The position numbers and the translations under genes were made by a program. A stretch of 33,172 nt of DNA, taken from contig JADZFR010000046.1 of assembly GCA_020849795.1 (NCBI GenBank), forward strand, positions 1 through 33,172, written 5' to 3'. Below, in pieces: positions 25,242 to 33,172 of the stretch; position 1 is the stretch's first letter, and every line of letters begins with the position of its first letter. The stretch comes from Planctomycetota bacterium. GTDB lineage: Bacteria; Planctomycetota; UBA8742; UBA2392. Under the pieces are notes generated by a model. It did not search any database and had not been told where the DNA came from. It saw only the letters and a program-made list of their open reading frames with translations.

Positions 25242-26546
25242 TCATGCGCCTTGTGGCAGGAGTACGCTGGCGGCGTAGTTGGTTGGCACAAGCAGGTCGT
25301 TGATGCGTTCATTGACCTCGCGGGCGGTCACGCTTTGCAGCATCTCCGGGATGTCAAACAGCTCGCTGTGTTGGCCGATGCTGCCCAGGTACGCGTAGGC
25401 CGTGCTTTCCGGGTCATTGAACGAGCGCAGATAGCGCCCGAACACCTTGCGCCGCTTGCGCTCAATCGCGCGCGCGTCGATGCCGGCGCTGCGTGCTTCA
25501 TGGATCAGCTTCAACAACTCGGTCTCGAGCGCGGCGGGGTCGCCGGTCTCGCCGCCAATCACGGCGTAGCCAAAACCCGACTCGGCCTGGTAGCCCGCGC
25601 CAAAGTCAGCCCCGACAAGCCGCAGGTTGTACAGCCGTTCATAGGCTTCACTTTCGCGACTGAACATGGCGTCGAGGGCAATCGTGCTGACAAGGTCGCG
25701 GCGTGTCAACGCGTCGCCTTGCGGCATCACGGCGTCTTTGAAGCCCATCAGCAGGCGCGGGCGCGAGATGAACATGCGGCGCTCGGCCCGGGGTTTGCCC
25801 ACGGGCACCGGCTCATCGGGCCGCTCGCGGGTGACGCCGGGCGGCGGCGTGCCCGGAGCCCACTTTGCGCTCAAGGCCTCGGCCAGCTTGAGGACTTGCG
25901 CGGGCTTGAAGTCGCCGGTGACAATCAGCGTCAGGTTGCTGGGGTGATAGAACGTGCCGTGGCAAAGCGCGAGCAGTTCGGGCGTGACGGCGCTGACAGT
26001 CTCGGCGGTGCCGGCGATATCGATGCGAATCGGGTGCGCGGCATACAGGCTTTCGAGCAATTGCTGAAACCCGACCCAGCCGGCGTGGTCGCGATACTGG
26101 TTGATTTCCTGGATGATGATGTCGCGCTCGGTATCGACGAGTTTGCGGTCAAACCAGGGCGTGAGCGCAAGCTCAAGCAGCGTGTCGAGGTTGGCGTCAA
26201 AGCGCTCGGTGCATTCAAAGTAGTAGGCGGTCTGCGTGTGGCTGGTGTGGGCGTTGCAGTAGGCGCCGCGTTCGCTGAACACGTCGCTGAGGTCGCCGTG
26301 GGACTTCTTGAACAACTGGTGCTCAAGAAAATGCGCGATGCCGTTGGGCACAACTACGCGCTTGCCGTCGCGGAACCATGAACTGTCCGTGCTGCCGTAG
26401 TCGGCGACCACGAACGCGACCTTCTTCGTGAAGCCGGGCCGCGGGGCGACCAGCAGGCGCATGCCGCACGACAGCACGGCCTCATGGCGGGTCTCGCCAA
26501 TTTCCTTGTCGGTGATGGCCTTCAGTTTCGAAGACGCTTTGACCAT
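25242..26546 (-). CDS. M16 family zinc metallopeptidase
   Basis: A 434-residue protein from the ATG at 26546. The inverted zinc motif HFLEH (His72, Glu75, His76) is intact and Glu147 in ERDIIIQEI is the likely third ligand, so this is an active-type M16 subunit; the C-terminal half is the second M16 fold. The length is that of single-unit bacterial peptidases such as PqqL/YmfH-type. No signal peptide, so it is probably cytoplasmic. The ATG overlaps the stop of the SagB-like gene by one base (TAATG), which suggests that the two products work together, for example on a peptide substrate (inference). Confidence 0.92.
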   Translation of the reverse strand: MVKASSKLKAITDKEIGETRHEAVLSCGMRLLVAPRPGFTKKVAFVVADYGSTDSSWFRDGKRVVVPNGIAHFLEHQLFKKSHGDLSDVFSERGAYCNAHTSHTQTAYYFECTERFDANLDTLLELALTPWFDRKLVDTERDIIIQEINQYRDHAGWVGFQQLLESLYAAHPIRIDIAGTAETVSAVTPELLALCHGTFYHPSNLTLIVTGDFKPAQVLKLAEALSAKWAPGTPPPGVTRERPDEPVPVGKPRAERRMFISRPRLLMGFKDAVMPQGDALTRRDLVSTIALDAMFSRESEAYERLYNLRLVGADFGAGYQAESGFGYAVIGGETGDPAALETELLKLIHEARSAGIDARAIERKRRKVFGRYLRSFNDPESTAYAYLGSIGQHSELFDIPEMLQSVTAREVNERINDLLVPTNYAASVLLPQGA

Positions 26547-28087
26547 TACTCCACCGGCTTTCCGAGGCAGGTAATGTACACGCACAATTCCTTCTCAGGA
26601 ATTGCCAGCAGTTCATTCACTTCGTCGTCGAAGAACCCGCCGATCCCGCTGACGCCCAGGCCCAGCTTGATCGCCGCGACGTTCAGGCGCTGGCCAAGGT
26701 GCCCGGCGTCAAGATGCAGGTATCGGTAGGCACGGCTGCCGTAGCGCTGGGTGGCGGCTTCAAGGTCGGCGGTGTGGATGACGACGGCGCCGGCATCGCG
26801 GGCGAGTTCCTGCCCGAGGCACAAGTGAAAGATCTCGCGCGTGACGTCGCCGGGGCGCACCTTCAGCAGTTCCATGAAACCGGCGGCGAAGTAGTACACG
26901 CCGGCCTCAAGGCCGTCGACCTTGTTCACCACCACGAACGTCTCGAGCAGGCCGGTGTCAAAGAAGCGCGGCTGCAGGTCCGGCGCCTGTTTCAGGTCAG
27001 GCCGGTATGCAAACGCCAGCAGGTCAGACAACTCGGGCAGCGTCAGCGGCTTGCCCGTGAACTGGCGCGTGCTGCGGCGGCGCAGAATGGCAATCTCGAT
27101 CTGCTCGGCGACATCGGTGACGGGCTTGAGCTTCACGCCCTCGGCAAACTCGTACTTGGGGTTGACCAGAAACGGCTCGGCACTGTGGTTGCCTTGGGCG
27201 GCGGCCAGCTTGCTGACGTCGTCGCGCAGGATGGCGCCGGCGTTGTGCACGTTCAGGATCGCGTCTTTCCCGGCGGCGCCGTCGTGCTCGGCGCTGGGGC
27301 GGGCCGATGTGCCGGCTTTCTGTTCGGGGGCTTTGGCCAGGTCGTAGAGCGGGAACACAGCCAGCACGCCCTCTTTTTCTTCGGGGATCGCCAGCAGCTC
27401 GGCGACTTCATGGTCCACGAATCCGCCGATGGCGGCCAGTCCCACGCCCATGCGCGGCGCGATGATATCGAAGTTGCCGAGTACATGCCCGGTGTCCAGC
27501 AGGCAGCGGCGATAGGCGCGCTCGCCATAGCGCCAGGCGCTGCGCCAGAACACAGCGGTTGCCACCAGCGCCACATCGGCATGCGCGACGATGGGGTCGC
27601 CAAAGCAGGCGCGGGCCAGGCGCTCAAAGGTCTGGTCTCCTGATGGCGCAAGGCCCTTGGGGTACACCTCGACCAGGGCGTGATCGCGCACATGGTAGTA
27701 GTAGATGCCGTCAGGGATGTCGGCGTGCTCGCGCACCAGCAGGTACAAATCGGTCGGGTACAGTGCGCCGGCCGAAGGTGCTGCGCGAAAGTACATCTGC
27801 TGGTCGCCGCTGACGGCAATCGCCGTTACGCCGTTGGTGGCAAACAGGATGCGCGACAGCGCCGGCAGGCTTAGCGCGCCGTTGGGGTCGCGCAGTGCGG
27901 CTTCAGCTTGCCAGTTTTCGTTTTCGCTGGTCGGCAGAAAGGGGCGCAGCTCGATGCGTTCGGCGCCGGCGTACTCTTTGAACTGGGCGGGCGGGTGGTT
28001 CCAGTCAATGTGGTGGCCCTGCCCGATGGTGGACGGGTGGTACTTGGTCTGCTGGTGGTACATGGATGCGATGGACTGGCGCGTCAT
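26546..28087 (-). CDS. SagB/ThcOx-type nitroreductase, tandem two-domain
   Basis: A 513-residue protein begun at MTRQSIASMYHQQTKYHP (28087, AAGG upstream); the longer frame upstream lies in the divergent promoter region. It holds two copies of the SagB-type flavin domain. The first contains FRAAPSAGALYPTDLYLL and ends in a DTGHVLGNFD...LLAIPEEKEG block; the second has RRRSTRQFTGKPLTLPELSD and ends in DAGHLGQRLN...LLAIPEKELC. SagB-like enzymes use FMN to oxidise azolines to azoles in modified peptides, but no YcaO cyclodehydratase or precursor is seen here. Double-domain members are common in environmental genomes, with unknown substrate. It is coupled to the M16 peptidase. Confidence 0.9.
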   Translation of the reverse strand: MTRQSIASMYHQQTKYHPSTIGQGHHIDWNHPPAQFKEYAGAERIELRPFLPTSENENWQAEAALRDPNGALSLPALSRILFATNGVTAIAVSGDQQMYFRAAPSAGALYPTDLYLLVREHADIPDGIYYYHVRDHALVEVYPKGLAPSGDQTFERLARACFGDPIVAHADVALVATAVFWRSAWRYGERAYRRCLLDTGHVLGNFDIIAPRMGVGLAAIGGFVDHEVAELLAIPEEKEGVLAVFPLYDLAKAPEQKAGTSARPSAEHDGAAGKDAILNVHNAGAILRDDVSKLAAAQGNHSAEPFLVNPKYEFAEGVKLKPVTDVAEQIEIAILRRRSTRQFTGKPLTLPELSDLLAFAYRPDLKQAPDLQPRFFDTGLLETFVVVNKVDGLEAGVYYFAAGFMELLKVRPGDVTREIFHLCLGQELARDAGAVVIHTADLEAATQRYGSRAYRYLHLDAGHLGQRLNVAAIKLGLGVSGIGGFFDDEVNELLAIPEKELCVYITCLGKPVE

Positions 28088-28178
28088 GGCAGCCTTATAA
28101 CAAACCGAACAGCCCCTTTTTCGCCGCAAAAACGGGGGCGCAGGCAACATTCCGGCGGGTCGGGCAGAAACCGCGTTA

Positions 28179-28206
28179 CTGACAGGCCCGCCGTGCGTAA
28201 TACATA
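28179..28206 (+). promoter_or_regulatory. Candidate promoter of the coiled-coil exported protein
   Basis: CTGACA (28179-28184), a 16-base spacer and TACATA (28201-28206), followed by AGGAGGA just before the gene. A CATATA at 28203 is an alternative -10. Confidence 0.35.
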
Positions 28207-28231
28207 TAGACACTCAACAGGAGGACAAGCC

Positions 28232-29056
28232 ATGACCAAGTGGATTACCGCACTGGTTGCGATTTTTGCCGCCGGCATTTGTGGCGCGTTTCTGGTTCCG
28301 CAAGCTGAGGCCCAGCGGGCGACGGCTGCTGCCGAGCCGGCACCCCACGCGCCGGATGATGAGTTCGTGCAGATGCGTCCCGGTGCGCGGCCGGAAATGC
28401 CGCCCCACGGCATGCCGGGCACATGGCAGATCGTTTCGGTCAAGGCCTACAAGTCGGACTACACGCTGCTGCTGAACACCGTGACGGGCGAGACTTTCCG
28501 CATGGAAAGCACCGAGGACCGCCTGCACTGGACGCCGATTCCGCGCCCCGGCATGGACCGCCCGGACCGGCCGGATCGACCGGGGGCTGACCGCCCGGAC
28601 AAGCCGGCACCGCGCCCCAATGCCGAACGCGTCGAGGAAGAGATTCGCAAGTTGAAGGAAAAGCTGCGCGACGCAAACGACGAGCAGCGCAAGCGCATCG
28701 AAGCGCGCATCAAGGAACTGCGCGAACAACTGCGCCGCGGCGACGATGACCGCCCCGCCGAGCCGCGCCGCCCCGATGCGCCACGCCCGCCCGAGCCGCC
28801 GCGCGGCGACCGCGAGCGCGAGCGGGATCGCCCGCCGGAAGGCGCCCGAGAGGATGAACGCCGCGCCACCGACAAGCAGATGGCCGAGGTTGAGGGCGCC
28901 ATCAAGCGCCTGCAGCGCGAACTCGACGAAATCGAAGAGGCCATGGAGGACGCCGACAAAGAAAAGCGCGCAAAGCTGCGCGACCGCGCCAAAGAAGTGG
29001 AGCGCGAAATCGGGCAGCTCGAAGAGAAGCTGAACAAGCTGCGCAAACGCGACTGA
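28232..29056 (+). CDS. Exported protein with charged coiled coil
   Basis: A 274-residue protein with AGGAGG before the ATG. A Sec signal peptide is evident (MTKWITALVAIFAAGICGAF ending near AEA at about 25-27). A small beta domain follows (GTWQIVSVKAYKSDYTLLL, then TGETFRMESTEDRLHWTPI). Two highly charged helices (about 132-170 and 215-274), separated by an Arg/Pro/Asp-rich disordered stretch, should form a coiled coil. It is probably periplasmic. I recognise no family; such beta-domain plus coiled-coil proteins are often lineage-specific. A strong terminator follows directly. Confidence 0.75.
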   Translation: MTKWITALVAIFAAGICGAFLVPQAEAQRATAAAEPAPHAPDDEFVQMRPGARPEMPPHGMPGTWQIVSVKAYKSDYTLLLNTVTGETFRMESTEDRLHWTPIPRPGMDRPDRPDRPGADRPDKPAPRPNAERVEEEIRKLKEKLRDANDEQRKRIEARIKELREQLRRGDDDRPAEPRRPDAPRPPEPPRGDRERERDRPPEGAREDERRATDKQMAEVEGAIKRLQRELDEIEEAMEDADKEKRAKLRDRAKEVEREIGQLEEKLNKLRKRD

Positions 29057-29072
29057 TACCGGCGCAAGCCGC

Positions 29073-29106
29073 AACGGGGACAGGGCATAAGCCTGTCCCC
29101 GTTTTC
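29073..29106 (+). terminator. Rho-independent terminator
   Basis: A perfect 12-bp stem (29073-29084 with 29092-29103), 7-base loop and a short T-run, 16 bases after the coiled-coil gene. Confidence 0.88.
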
Positions 29107-29155
29107 GTTGCGCTGCTAAAGTAAGCTCCCCTGCGCAACTCCCCCGGGAAGCTCC

Positions 29156-29959
29156 ATGCGACGCCTGCTGATCGCCCTGCCACTCCTGCTCGCGGCTTGC
29201 GCGGGCACAACTGAGCCGCAGGACACGCCGCAGCCGACAGCGGCTGAGGCCAGCGCCGACAAACTCTCACCCCGGCAGGCGTACGAAGAGGCAATCCGGC
29301 TTCGCGACAGTCATCAGTTGGCCGAAGCCGAGGCGCACCTGTACTCGGCGGCGAAGCGCGGCTACTCCGACGCCCAGTATGAACTGGCGATCTGGCTGTT
29401 TACTGCCCGCAACGGCCGCGAAGATCAGGCCGAGGGCGCGCAGTGGATGGAAAAGGCCGCGGGCGCCGGCCATGTGGATGCGCGGCGGCTGATCTGGCAG
29501 TTGTACCTGTTCGGGCAGGGTGTCGAGCAAAGCAACGAACGCGCGTTCGACTGGCTGAAAATCGCGGCCGAGCACGGCGATGCCGAAGTGATCTACCACC
29601 TTGGGCTGGCATACTTTGACGGCATCGGAACGGAGCGCGACCCGGCCAAGGCAGCCGAGCAGTTTCTGCTGGCAGCCGACAAGGGCCACGGCGGCGCGTG
29701 CTATTACCTTGGGGTGATGCACCTTGAGGGCGAGGGCGTGCAGAAGAGTGACCAGGATGCGTTTGCATGGTTCAGTACCGGCGCCGGGTTCAAGCACCCG
29801 GCCTGCTACCTGGGCATGGGCGACTGCTATCGCGACGGCCGCGGCGTCGAAAAGAGCATCAAGAAAGCCCGCGACTGGTACACGCTCGTGCTGCTGGCGA
29901 CCGAGGATGGCGACCTGCTGGATGCCGCCACAAACCGCCTGGCTGACCTGGGGCCTTGA
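29156..29959 (+). CDS. Sel1-repeat lipoprotein
   Basis: A 267-residue protein. The short signal RRLLIALPLLLAAC ends in a lipobox with Cys15, so it should be lipid-anchored. From about residue 45 there are five to six Sel1-like helical repeats, recognisable by phrases such as AEAHLYSAAKRGYSDAQYELA, LGLAYFDGIGTERDPAKAAEQ and LGMGDCYRDGRGVEKSIKKA. Sel1 proteins are adaptors for protein-protein contacts. It lies between a terminator and the convergent DnaJ-like gene, so it is probably a single transcription unit. Confidence 0.9.
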   Translation: MRRLLIALPLLLAACAGTTEPQDTPQPTAAEASADKLSPRQAYEEAIRLRDSHQLAEAEAHLYSAAKRGYSDAQYELAIWLFTARNGREDQAEGAQWMEKAAGAGHVDARRLIWQLYLFGQGVEQSNERAFDWLKIAAEHGDAEVIYHLGLAYFDGIGTERDPAKAAEQFLLAADKGHGGACYYLGVMHLEGEGVQKSDQDAFAWFSTGAGFKHPACYLGMGDCYRDGRGVEKSIKKARDWYTLVLLATEDGDLLDAATNRLADLGP

Positions 29960-29968
29960 ACGCCGCCG

Positions 29969-30985
29969 CTAGCCGCGTGCGCCGCCTTTGACTTCCTTGG
30001 GGCCCGCTTCTTTCAGTTGCTGCAACAGTTCTTTCTGCTGGGCGGTCAGTTCTTCGGGCAGGGCGTACCGGATCACGGCATACAGGTCGCCGCGCGAGCT
30101 GTCTTCGCGCCGCAGGCCAAGTTTGCGCAGGCGCAGTTTGTCCCCGCTTCGGGTGCCGGCGGGCACGGATAGTGTGACCGTGCCGTCCAGCGTGCGCAGG
30201 TCAACCTTGGCGCCTTCCATGGCTTCCCAGGGCGCGACCGGCACGTCGGCATACACGTTGGCGCCTTCGACGCGGTATACCTCGTCGCCCGCCAGGCGCA
30301 GTGTCAGGTACAGGTCGCCAGTTTCGCCGCCGCCCTGGCCCGGGTCGCCCAAGCCGCGCAGTCTCAGGGTCATGCCGTCGTGCAGTTCTTTGGGCACCTT
30401 CAGTTCGATGGTCTTGTGCCCTCGCACGCGGCCCAGCCCGGCGCATGCCGGGCACGCGTGGCGTTCATCCAGCACGCCGCTGCCGCCGCACACTTCGCAG
30501 TCCTGGACGGTCGCAAGGCTGAACTCGCGGCTGCCGCCCTTGATCGCGTCGCTGACGTTCATGTTCAGCTCGGCTCGTGAGTCGGCGCCGCGTGTGGCCC
30601 TGGCGCGGCCGCGACCGCGGGCGCGGGTGCGCATTTCATCCCCGAAGAGGCTGGCAAAGAAGTCCGAGAAGCCGCTGCCGCCGAACAGGTCTTCGAACTC
30701 GCCGGGGTCCATGCCGCGCCACTGGCCGCCGCCGGGCGGCGTGAAGTCCTGCCCGTGCTGCCACTGCTGGCCGAAACGGTCGTACTTGGCGCGCTTTTCG
30801 GGGTCGGTCAGGACCTCCTGGGCTTCATTGATGCGCTTGAACTTCTCTTCGGCCGCGGCGCGGTCGGCTTCTTTGTGGCGGTCGGGGTGCCACTTCATGG
30901 CCAGCTTGCGGTAGGCCTTCTTGATGTCCTCAACACTGGCGTCGCGCTTGACGCCAAGGATTTCGTAGTAGTCCTGAAATTTCAT
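29969..30985 (-). CDS. DnaJ-like J-domain co-chaperone with reduced zinc domain
   Basis: A 338-residue protein begun at [17 protein letters not shown] (30985), the normal start of J proteins; an upstream extension has no J-domain sequence. The J domain (5-70) has the HPD motif at 33-35. A Gly/Phe-rich region follows, then a basic [10 protein letters not shown] stretch. Only two CxxCxGxG motifs exist (Cys163/Cys166 and Cys178/Cys181), where classical DnaJ has four and CbpA none. The two beta-barrel substrate-binding domains and a short C-terminal helix complete it. It should stimulate DnaK ATPase and hold unfolded clients. It converges with the Sel1 gene and is divergent from the aminotransferase. 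Confidence 0.9.
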   Translation of the reverse strand: MKFQDYYEILGVKRDASVEDIKKAYRKLAMKWHPDRHKEADRAAAEEKFKRINEAQEVLTDPEKRAKYDRFGQQWQHGQDFTPPGGGQWRGMDPGEFEDLFGGSGFSDFFASLFGDEMRTRARGRGRARATRGADSRAELNMNVSDAIKGGSREFSLATVQDCEVCGGSGVLDERHACPACAGLGRVRGHKTIELKVPKELHDGMTLRLRGLGDPGQGGGETGDLYLTLRLAGDEVYRVEGANVYADVPVAPWEAMEGAKVDLRTLDGTVTLSVPAGTRSGDKLRLRKLGLRREDSSRGDLYAVIRYALPEELTAQQKELLQQLKEAGPKEVKGGARG

Positions 30986-31123
30986 CTCTGTCGCCTCGCC
31001 TGGCACATTAACAACGCTGTCGACGGTTTTCTCTCTTCCCGTCACAGCGCAGGCATGCGACGCCTGCCTGCGCAAACAGGCTGCGCAGCGAAATGCAGAC
31101 TCGCCAAGTCCGGCATCTCGGCG

Positions 31124-31151
31124 TTTACGGGCCCCCTGCCCAATCTATGCT
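31124..31151 (+). promoter_or_regulatory. Candidate promoter of the aminotransferase gene
   Basis: TTTACG (31124-31129), a 16-base spacer and TATGCT (31146-31151), placing the transcription start about 13 bases before the ATG at 31171. Both boxes match consensus at four of six positions. Confidence 0.35.
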
Positions 31152-31170
31152 CCGGGCAAAGGAGCCGACC

Positions 31171-32319
31171 ATGCTGATCAAGAACCGCGTTCTTACGCCC
31201 GGGCCCACCGCGCTGCTGCCCGAGGCCCAGCTTGCACAAGCCGCCGCCTCGATGCACCACCGCACCGATGCGTTTATCCAGCTTTTCCGCAAGGTGCGCG
31301 GCGGCCTGAAACAGTTGTTCAAGACCGAGCGCGATGTGCTGATGTTCGCGGCCAGCGGCAGCGGCGGCCTTGAAGCGTGCGTGGTCAACACCGTGCGCGA
31401 GGGCGACACCGTCATCTGCGTGAACGGCGGCAAGTTCGGCGAGCGCTGGATGAAGATGAACAAGGCCTACGGTGCCAACGTCGTCGAGCTGGCGGTAGAG
31501 CACGGCAAGCCCGTGGAAGTCGCAGCCGTCGAGAAGGCCCTGAAAGAAAACCCCGGTGCGCGGGCGCTGTTCGTGACCGGCAGTGAAAGCAGCACGGGCG
31601 CGCTGCACCCGGTGCAGCAGATCAGTGACCTTACCCGCAAGACCAACACGCTGTTGTGCGTGGATGCCATCACCTGGATCGGCGCCCACGACGTGCGCGT
31701 GGACGAGTGGGGGCTGGACCTGGTCGTGTGCGGCAGCCAGAAGGCAATGGCCATGCCGCCGGGGCTGGCGTTTGTCAGCATCAGCGAGAAGGCTGAGCGC
31801 GTGATGGCCGAAAGCAAAGGCAACCGGCGCTTCTACTTTGACTTTGCGCGAGAAAAGAAGGCACAGGCGACCGACCAGACGGCGTTTACCCCGGCGATCA
31901 GCCTGGTGGCTTCGTGCGCCGCAAGCCTGGACTGGATTCTCGAAACCACCGTCGACGGCATGTGGCAGAACGCGAACCTGATCGCGAGCATGAGCCGCGC
32001 GGCAGTCAAGGCAATCGGCCTTGAGCTGCTGTCGCCGGCGCCCAGTGACAGCGTGACCGCGGTGCTGACACCAGGCGGCATGGACAGCGGCGTGGTGATC
32101 AAGGCGCTGAAAAAGAAGTTCGGCGCGATCATCGCCAACGGCCAGGACCACTTGCAGGGAAAGATTTTCCGGCTGGCGCACCTGGGATACTACGACTACC
32201 TGGACACGATGGGGCTGCTGGCAGCGCTGGAGGTGGTGTTGCAGGACGCAGGCATGAAGTTCGAAAGCGGCGCATCACTGAAAGCCGCCCAGGAAGAGTA
32301 TCGGCGCCTTACTGCATGA
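31171..32319 (+). CDS. Class V aminotransferase (serine/alanine-glyoxylate type)
   Basis: A 382-residue PLP enzyme from the ATG at 31171, with AAAGGAG 7 bases upstream. It shows the class V layout of serine-pyruvate/alanine-glyoxylate aminotransferases: LTPGPTALLPEA at 8-19, the cofactor cradle ASGSGGLEAC at 61-70, Asp165 in CVDAITWIGA contacting the pyridine nitrogen, and Lys191 in GSQKAMAMPPG forming the Schiff base. With serA next on the same strand, it probably performs the serine/phosphohydroxypyruvate transamination step or glyoxylate-linked serine metabolism in place of a typical SerC (inference from context). Confidence 0.92.
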   Translation: MLIKNRVLTPGPTALLPEAQLAQAAASMHHRTDAFIQLFRKVRGGLKQLFKTERDVLMFAASGSGGLEACVVNTVREGDTVICVNGGKFGERWMKMNKAYGANVVELAVEHGKPVEVAAVEKALKENPGARALFVTGSESSTGALHPVQQISDLTRKTNTLLCVDAITWIGAHDVRVDEWGLDLVVCGSQKAMAMPPGLAFVSISEKAERVMAESKGNRRFYFDFAREKKAQATDQTAFTPAISLVASCAASLDWILETTVDGMWQNANLIASMSRAAVKAIGLELLSPAPSDSVTAVLTPGGMDSGVVIKALKKKFGAIIANGQDHLQGKIFRLAHLGYYDYLDTMGLLAALEVVLQDAGMKFESGASLKAAQEEYRRLTA

Positions 32320-32324
32320 TATGC

Positions 32325-32475
32325 GGATTTACCACGGAGGCACGGAGAACTGCCTTCATAGCCACAGGTGCACACAGATAAACAAAAATGAGACTGCCCC
32401 AGCGCACGCGCATTTGTGTCAATCTGTGTTCATCTGCGGCCAAAGTGCCTTTCTCTGTGACACCGTGGTGAATCC
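32325..32475. repeat. Degenerate palindromic intergenic element
   Basis: Outer arms 32325-32349 and 32451-32475 pair at 21 of 25 positions and inner arms 32361-32379 and 32422-32440 at 16 of 19. The arm contains ACCACGGAGGCACGGAG, a motif I recall as dispersed between genes of many environmental bacteria. Short frames on both strands here are artefacts of the repeat. Confidence 0.75.
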
Positions 32476-32496
32476 ATCGGTTCGAAAGGAGTGGCA

Positions 32497-33172
32497 ATGC
32501 CCAAAGTGTTGATTTCGGCGAAACTTGAGCAGGAGGGCGTCAGCCTTCTGCGCGCCTTTCCGGGCGTTGAGGTGGTCGAGGTTGATCCGCTGAACGGTGA
32601 CGACCTGGTTGCGGCTTTGCGCGGCGTGCAGGGGCTGATCGTGCGCAGCGAGACCAAGGTGAAAGCCGACATCCTGGAGAAAACGCCCGACCTGAAAATC
32701 ATCGGCCGCGCCGGCACCGGGTACGACAACATCGATGCCAAGACTGCGGCTGCGCGCGGCATTGCGGTGCTGATTGCGCCGGGCGGCAACACGGTGACGA
32801 CGGCAGAGCACACGCTGGCGCTGATGTTTTCGCTGGCGCGCCACATCCCGCAGGCGAACGAAAAGCTGCACAAGGGCGAGTTCGACCGCAAGCTGATCGG
32901 CGTGGAGCTGACCGGCAAGACCCTGGGCGTGCTGGGGCTGGGCAACATCGGCGCCGTGGTCGCGCACCGGGCGCTGGGCCTGCGCATGAAGGTAATCGGC
33001 TACGACCCGGTGATCGACGCAGAGCGCGCGGGCGAAATCGGCGTCGACCTGATGCCGCTGGAAGACGTGATTCGCCAGGCCGATTTCCTGACCGTGCACA
33101 CGCCGATGCTGCCCGAGACAAAGCACATCGTGGGCAAGCGCGCCTTCGAGATCTGCAAGCCGGGCATGCGCC
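32497..33172 (+). CDS. serA: D-3-phosphoglycerate dehydrogenase (partial, 3' end missing)
   Basis: An open frame from the ATG at 32497 (AGGAG 6 bases upstream) to the window end, 225 residues. It is a D-isomer-specific 2-hydroxyacid dehydrogenase: GRAGTGYDNID at 70-80, NTVTTAEHTLALM at 98-110, the NAD-binding GLGNIG at 147-152 and Asp170 ending the following strand. Sequence wording is closest to SerA, which oxidises 3-phosphoglycerate in the first step of serine synthesis. The catalytic His and any regulatory ACT domain would lie beyond the window. The gene follows the class V aminotransferase by 177 bases, occupied by a palindromic repeat. Confidence 0.92.
   Translation, partial: MPKVLISAKLEQEGVSLLRAFPGVEVVEVDPLNGDDLVAALRGVQGLIVRSETKVKADILEKTPDLKIIGRAGTGYDNIDAKTAAARGIAVLIAPGGNTVTTAEHTLALMFSLARHIPQANEKLHKGEFDRKLIGVELTGKTLGVLGLGNIGAVVAHRALGLRMKVIGYDPVIDAERAGEIGVDLMPLEDVIRQADFLTVHTPMLPETKHIVGKRAFEICKPGMR

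Noticed and set aside
32309..32512. Short frames on both strands between the aminotransferase and serA
   Set aside because: They are translations of the palindromic repeat and have no protein-like composition.

Overview
The window joins a genomic island (about 1-20263) to what looks like ordinary chromosome (about 20264-33172). The junction is the 3' end of a tRNA-Arg(ACG) gene at 20264-20339 on the minus strand, a classical integration site. The organism is a high-GC bacterium. The chromosomal half carries a receiver-Hanks kinase hybrid, a DUF255/YyaL protein, a Sel1 lipoprotein, an M16 peptidase and a SerA/class V aminotransferase pair, plus a degenerate palindromic intergenic repeat built on ACCACGGAGGCACGGAG. 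I associate that combination with Planctomycetota-like or related environmental lineages, but no marker here fixes the phylum.

Left island arm, all minus strand (14131 down to 1). This is a defence-type cluster. A large beta-class adenine methyltransferase (Mod, 7698-10655) is followed by a 47-codon ORF, a NYN/PIN-like nuclease, a NACHT-type NTPase, a truncated AlbA_2 (Schlafen-type) remnant, a full AlbA_2 + GHKL-type ATPase protein, and a type III restriction helicase subunit (Res, running off the window at base 1). Most junctions are 1-4 base overlaps or 2 base gaps, so this reads as one operon: a type III-like restriction-modification system with three or four extra proteins placed between Mod and Res. 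Upstream lie a 92-residue orphan and two larger unknowns, one with an RX4H motif compatible with a HEPN RNase.

Right island arm, plus strand (14685-20027). Mostly unrecognised cargo: a small lipoprotein, a zinc-ribbon membrane protein, three small proteins, a long Pro/Ala/Gln-rich protein whose 3' part is better encoded in the +1 frame, and a basic protein translationally coupled to that +1 frame. It also holds a perfect 29-bp inverted repeat with a nested hairpin, several strong hairpins ahead of the lipoprotein gene, and tandem CTTGTACCCA repeats close to the tRNA junction. No integrase is visible, so the other island end and recombinase should lie left of base 1 or elsewhere.

Chromosomal side. 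The receiver-kinase gene overlaps a GDP-L-fucose synthase-type gene by 4 bases. Then come YyaL/DUF255 (minus), TfoX-N (plus), an M16 peptidase coupled to a double-domain SagB-type nitroreductase (minus), a coiled-coil exported protein and a Sel1 lipoprotein (plus), a J-domain protein with half of the usual zinc motifs (minus), and a class V aminotransferase followed by serA (plus, cut at the window end), probably serving serine metabolism.
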